From Apiospora phragmitis (lineage: Eukaryota; Ascomycota; Sordariomycetes; Amphisphaeriales; Apiosporaceae): 64,000 bases of DNA. The position numbers were made by a program, and so were the translations under genes. Of the stretch, positions 60,084-64,000 are shown in pieces (within the stretch, counting starts at the first letter, position 1; each line of letters opens with the position of its first letter). The stretch is from positions 248,001 through 312,000 of the forward strand of contig JAQQWL010000015.1 in NCBI GenBank assembly GCA_038363925.1. Direction: 5' to 3'. The notes under the pieces were generated by a model. That model saw only the letters and a list, made by a program, of their open reading frames with translations, searched no databases and was not told the DNA's origin.

Positions 60084-62114
60084 TCACAGAGCATGTTCCG
60101 GTAGCAATGACCAATATCGCTCGGATTTCTTGCCGCCAGGCTTCGGGACGCGATGAGCCACTATCTCCAACGTAGCCCGGACCTGTGCTTTCGTACAAGA
60201 CTTGAAGCGCTTTGACAACATGTCGATCATAGAGACTTTGGTCAGCATGCTGATGTCGTCACTAACGATGGCACGCTTGAAGTTGGCCAGCTCCGCAGCC
60301 GGGACCATGTCTTTGGGATCGACAGCGGCCGGGTTCGGAGGCGGAGGCATCGCCTTGCCTGCTGCGCCTGCCGAGTTCTTGTCGAAGGGAGACGACCGCA
60401 CTGCAACAGAGGACGAAGTGGTCTCGATTTTGGCCGACTTGGGCTGTTCCCAATAGTCGGTCGCGAAGGGATCGATGCTGTGATGGTGGGGGAGGGAATC
60501 TAGTGGGGATTAGCGAGTGCGCTGCGGAACAGAAGGTTTCATTCACACGCTTACCGAGCAGAAACTCCATCCGGTACTTGTACACAGTTGGACATGGACC
60601 GGCTCGTTGCCGGTTCTCGAAGCAGATACCTGTGCTCTTTGGTTCTTCCTCGGGCAGGTGGGCTGTCCGTACAGCGACAGCATCCTCGGCGTCGTCAAGG
60701 AAGTCGGCCATCTCGTCATCGCCCTCATTGTCCTCCTCCTCCTCGTCGGCGTCATCTAGGTCTTCTCCTTCCTCCTCTTCCCATTCAGCTTCCGAGTCGT
60801 ACTCATAGTTGAGCTTTGTGAGGACTCGGTGCGCCGGCTGCCGTGCAAGTTTGTGTAGCTCTTCGGGGTTGAAGGAGGTGACAGTTCCGACATATGCCGG
60901 CCGGACATCTTCGTAGAACGACACCAATTTGACAGGAATGCTACTGAGCTGCTTTTGTACATCGCTGAACCGGGCTTGTTGCGACTCCGTACGATCAGAG
61001 CTCTCAATTGGGTCACCGAGAAGTTCCGCCATGATCTTCCTGACACTTGGATGGATGACGCCACGCCCCAATGAAAGGCCGCTTAGGTGGAATGTTCGGA
61101 CGGCGTCAAAGGGCTTGACGCTCTCTTCACCTCGCTGGCCGTAAATGTACTCGTCGAGTATCTTGGACTTGGCCGAGGCGGTCTCACTCGTCATCTGCGC
61201 AAAGCTCGGTTGCGCAAGGGTCATGCCGGATTTGACGAAGAAAGGCTGGAATAATCGCTCGTAGGGCAGCTTTTCGGGTTTTGCTTGTGTGACGGCCGGG
61301 CTTGGGTGTGCTGAGGGAGAAGGCTCCGGTTTGGCGACTGGTTGCTTAACAGGAGTGGATGGTCCATCAGCTTTCGGCTTGTTCTTGGCGAACATCATCG
61401 ATAGGGTGGGTTGCTGGCGCCTCTTCTTTTCCTCCTCGGTCTTCTTCTTATCCTCCTCCTCCTGCTTCTTCTTACGCTGTGCCTCCTTCTCCGCTTCCTT
61501 TTCTTTCCGGGCGGCCTCTCTGGCGAATCTTGCCTTCTCCTTCTCGGCCTTCTCTTCCTCCCTCAGCCTGTCCTTCTCGGCTTTCTCCTCTTCCTTTTTC
61601 TGGCGCTTGGCGGCCCGTTCTTGCTCTTCGCGAACTTTGTCGGCTTGTACCTCGGCAGGTGTCCTCTTCTTCTTGGCAGGGGCACCAGTCGAAGCTGGAG
61701 CTTTCGTCGTCGATGGCGACTGAGCGTCGCTGACACCTTTTGTGGGGGGCGCCATAGTAGTGGGCGCGGGGGTGTGTTTGGGGGAAGGGGAATTGTGTGG
61801 CGAGGTATTGGATCCTCCGTCAGTGTTAGCTGAAGAGCTACTACTCATGGGCGGAGATGACAGCGGGCTTGACAAAGCAGTGTTGGGAGGTTCTGTAGAT
61901 GAGGGGGTTAGGCATTAAAAGGGACGGTAGGGGTTTCTGCAGACGACTTACGGTCAAGCTCATTGACTGAGGCAGAAACTATAGGTTCCTTGACAGGTGT
62001 AGTTGCGGCATGGACGTCGACCTCGACGGCCCCCTCAGCATACTCGTCGTGACTACGCTTTCTGGAGGCAGCTTCCGACTCCTGGATGTTGGGTGACATA
62101 TCAAATAGTGGCAT
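60084..62114 (-). CDS. RLF2: Chromatin assembly factor 1 large subunit (p150/Cac1)
   Basis: Histone chaperone subunit that deposits H3-H4 behind replication forks with PCNA; nuclear. Exons 61952..62114, 60555..61892, 60084..60499; introns 59 nt (61893..61951, GTAAGT to CTACAG) and 55 nt (60500..60554, GTAAGC to ACTAG). The sum gives 638 residues. Features: a Ser/Pro-rich N-terminus, a long Lys/Glu/Arg-rich KER coiled coil at about 130-210, a short LSMMFAKN segment that may be PIP-like, YERLFQPFFVKSGMTLA, a linker with SFYEDVRPAYVGT, the acidic histone-binding region (EEEEGEDLDDADEEEED), YKYRMEFLLDSLPHHHSIDPF, and a C-terminal winged-helix-like segment (LTKVSMIDMLSKRFKSCTK). All joins preserve family sequence. 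Very confident. Confidence 0.94.
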
Positions 62115-62721
62115 TGAAGAAGCCCGTACAATGGAGCGCGAATATCCGCCTCCAGAGTGAACTGAAAATCGTGGGCATCAAGTCAGACCATTTAGGCAAG
62201 TAAGGATTGGATGGTGGGATGTTGAAGTTGGCGGAGATCGGGGGGCAAGGTATTCACAGCGAATTGGTGGTGTAGGTTCGATCTCGTTGCGTCGACAGCC
62301 ACGGTTGGTGTAATGTGCCTTCAAACAAGTGGAAGCTTACAAGTCGATTATTCGGATTTGGGCAATTCGAAATATGGACGGAGAGTCAGGCGGGAACGAA
62401 CGCGTTTCAATCAGGATGGATTCGAGGAAGTTGCTCCTGCGGCGGGCACATCACAGTGTCCAGACTTGGATTGATTGATTGATTGATTACAGGGAACGCA
62501 GGACTGAACGCGAAATAAAGTAGGGAAGGGCGCGTCGTTATGGCGTGGGTCGCGTTCAATGCGGGCGTGCATGGTCCGAGCTCGGTGCAAGGCGGGATAA
62601 TGGGATAATAACTGGATAATTGCTCTGCATAAAACACATATAGGTCTGCGGACATAAAGACGACTTCGCGTGCCAAGACTTGCTATACAAGTTCTTACTG
62701 CACCTACCAATAGTACCAACC
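62115..62721. promoter_or_regulatory. Upstream region of CAF-1 gene
   Basis: About 600 bases upstream of the CAF-1 start, possibly shared with a divergent short frame at 62722. It holds a (ATTG)n microsatellite at about 62470..62488. No specific binding site recognised. Confidence 0.4.
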
Positions 62722-63075
62722 ATGTCCCTCGTCGATTTCTGCGCTCACCAAATCGAACATAAATATGTCACAACGGGCTATAAGAATCAGCCAGTTGCGG
62801 AGCTCTACGGCAACTCAAGGACTCATGCCATACGGGTCGAAGGGCCAGTGGAGTCCGGCCTCTTGGATTATGCAAGAGAGGCCTTGCTTACCGGCATCGC
62901 CCAGGTAGCCCGGATCCGTGACAAGTACAAGGTCGAAGGTCACATACGGAAGCCTCTGTGCGGGTCAGTTCCGGACCACAGCACTTTGAAGGCGCTTTTG
63001 GCCCGTCTAGTTTGCCAGGTCGGGATTCATGACCATGCCGTGGATGATTCCTCGGACCGGCGGCAGAGCCTTTGA
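62722..63075 (+). CDS. Possible small protein, unrecognised
   Basis: A frame of 117 codons starting MSLVDFCAHQIEHKYVTTGY and containing AIRVEGPVESGLLDYAREAL, which looks like a real amphipathic helix. No family recognised and no intron model. The end, with Ser/Asp/Arg, is not obviously a natural C-terminus, so it may be one exon of a longer gene or a relic. Confidence 0.3.
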   Translation: MSLVDFCAHQIEHKYVTTGYKNQPVAELYGNSRTHAIRVEGPVESGLLDYAREALLTGIAQVARIRDKYKVEGHIRKPLCGSVPDHSTLKALLARLVCQVGIHDHAVDDSSDRRQSL

Positions 63076-63814
63076 CTCCTCCAAAACGAACTATGTATTA
63101 GTGTCTTCAATGAGCTTCGCAGCCTCTCGGTGTTGCAGTGTCTTCGCCAAGTACCCTAGCCCATGAAGAATGCCGTGTTTGTCATGATTATCTTCTTCGA
63201 GTCAACCGACACGCCGTACCAATTTGTTCGTCCAACCTGGACTGGTCCCACGAATCGAGAATGGTTATATTCTGCAATGTACCGAGGCTTTCTCGCCAGT
63301 TGAGACCATCTCTCATTTGCCCATCTGCACGTTGCGCATAGAGGCTTGCTGCGCTTGATGTGTATATGAGACCTGGAAGTTTCCCAGACTTCCGCACCTA
63401 TTCAATTTTGCAGTATCTCACCCATTCTTGCCACATATCTGTCCAACTGGAAACCTGGTGGTACAGCACGACTGTCCGTACAGTCCGGTGAATGCCCATG
63501 CTACCCTCAGTTCGACCCTATCGATCACATCCTTCGGCTTGTAATGCACCCACTTCAGTAACAAAAAGCAGAAAGTGCAGCAGAACATGTCGGTTAACCC
63601 ACCAAGCTAGATATACGAGGAAGGGCTGCAGCGTCGGCGGGATTTGTGGCTATCTGAGGGCACGGAAAACCCCGCAAGGCGATACAACGCCGCTTGACGA
63701 CACCAACGACGACACCGAATTCACCCATGAAATCGAACTGTTTTCCGCTGTGACACCGAACGAACTCCGCTGTAGACACCCCGGCCGGGTCGACATTGAT
63801 GCCACCAGCTCGGC
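63076..63814. other. Region without supported gene
   Basis: About 740 bases with short frames on both strands and no motif. Confidence 0.4.
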
Positions 63815-64000
63815 ATGCAAGTCGAGTCAGGCGGCGACGGATACCGGCATGGTGATGTGGAGCATCGGCGGAACTCCGACTCGGGATCGCCCAGCCGAGC
63901 CTTCTCCACTCTCGCCGGAGACTTTGACGGCGCCGTGTTTGCGGTGATCAGCGTTCTGTTGCTGCCCATCAACGATTGGAGCTTTGGCAGGCAGCTATCC
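63815..64000 (+). CDS. Open frame running off the right edge, unrecognised
   Basis: From the ATG at 63815 the frame is open to the window end (62 codons). It begins MQVESGGDGYRHGDVEHRR and has a hydrophobic stretch AVFAVISVLLLPIND near the edge, possibly a membrane segment. It may be the start of a larger gene. Weak support. Confidence 0.25.
   Translation, partial: MQVESGGDGYRHGDVEHRRNSDSGSPSRAFSTLAGDFDGAVFAVISVLLLPINDWSFGRQLS

Overview
The window looks like nuclear DNA of a filamentous ascomycete (Pezizomycotina, probably Sordariomycetes). Genes are interrupted by short introns (about 47-255 nt, mostly 50-80 nt) with GT-AG borders and CTRAY-type branch sites. Genes sit on both strands with no operons, and the recognisable set is typically fungal. 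No species assignment is possible from the sequence alone.

Layout. 1-3.8 kb: no gene seen. 3.8-6.6 kb (-): SWA2/auxilin-like clathrin-uncoating factor. 11.4-13.2 kb (+): secreted DUF1996 protein. 14.3-16.0 kb (+): DHHC palmitoyltransferase (PFA3-like). 16.8-19.5 kb (-): EF-hand MscS-type channel. 23.4-26.7 kb (-): SPX-EXS protein (SYG1/XPR1) with a GC-AG intron and an apparent frameshift. 27.6-28.6 kb (+): GH18 enzyme without a signal peptide. 29.1-29.8 kb (-): small coiled-coil protein. 30.2-31.3 kb (+): ICln-like protein. 32.1-34.9 kb (+): one-TM disordered protein with an apparent frameshift. 36.7-38.7 kb (+): MFS sugar transporter carrying a nested spliceosomal twin intron (stwintron). 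57.7-58.8 kb (+): class II eIF4E (4EHP type). 60.1-62.1 kb (-): large subunit of chromatin assembly factor 1.

Between about 38.7 and 57.6 kb is a gene-poor accessory stretch. It holds two diverged copies, about 9.6 kb apart, of a protein with a Pro/Gln/Tyr-rich N-terminus, a W-x-WPPN motif, paired zinc knuckles and a conserved C-terminal half. Both copies have the same 20-base element 107-129 bases before the ATG. Each is followed on the same strand by a companion reading frame with a possibly related core and an acidic tail: one copy has a 42-bp repeat tract and an in-frame TAG, the other is a fragment without an ATG. A third gene in the stretch, a conserved fungal hypothetical on the minus strand, has one in-frame TAA where CAA is expected. 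I recognise no function for the zinc-knuckle family. It is the best candidate here for something undescribed, and the stwintron is the best-supported unusual structure.

Reading frames are broken at short homopolymer runs in several otherwise well-preserved genes (SYG1, the one-TM protein, both zinc-knuckle copies). Whether these are base-calling errors or real mutations cannot be decided from this sequence.
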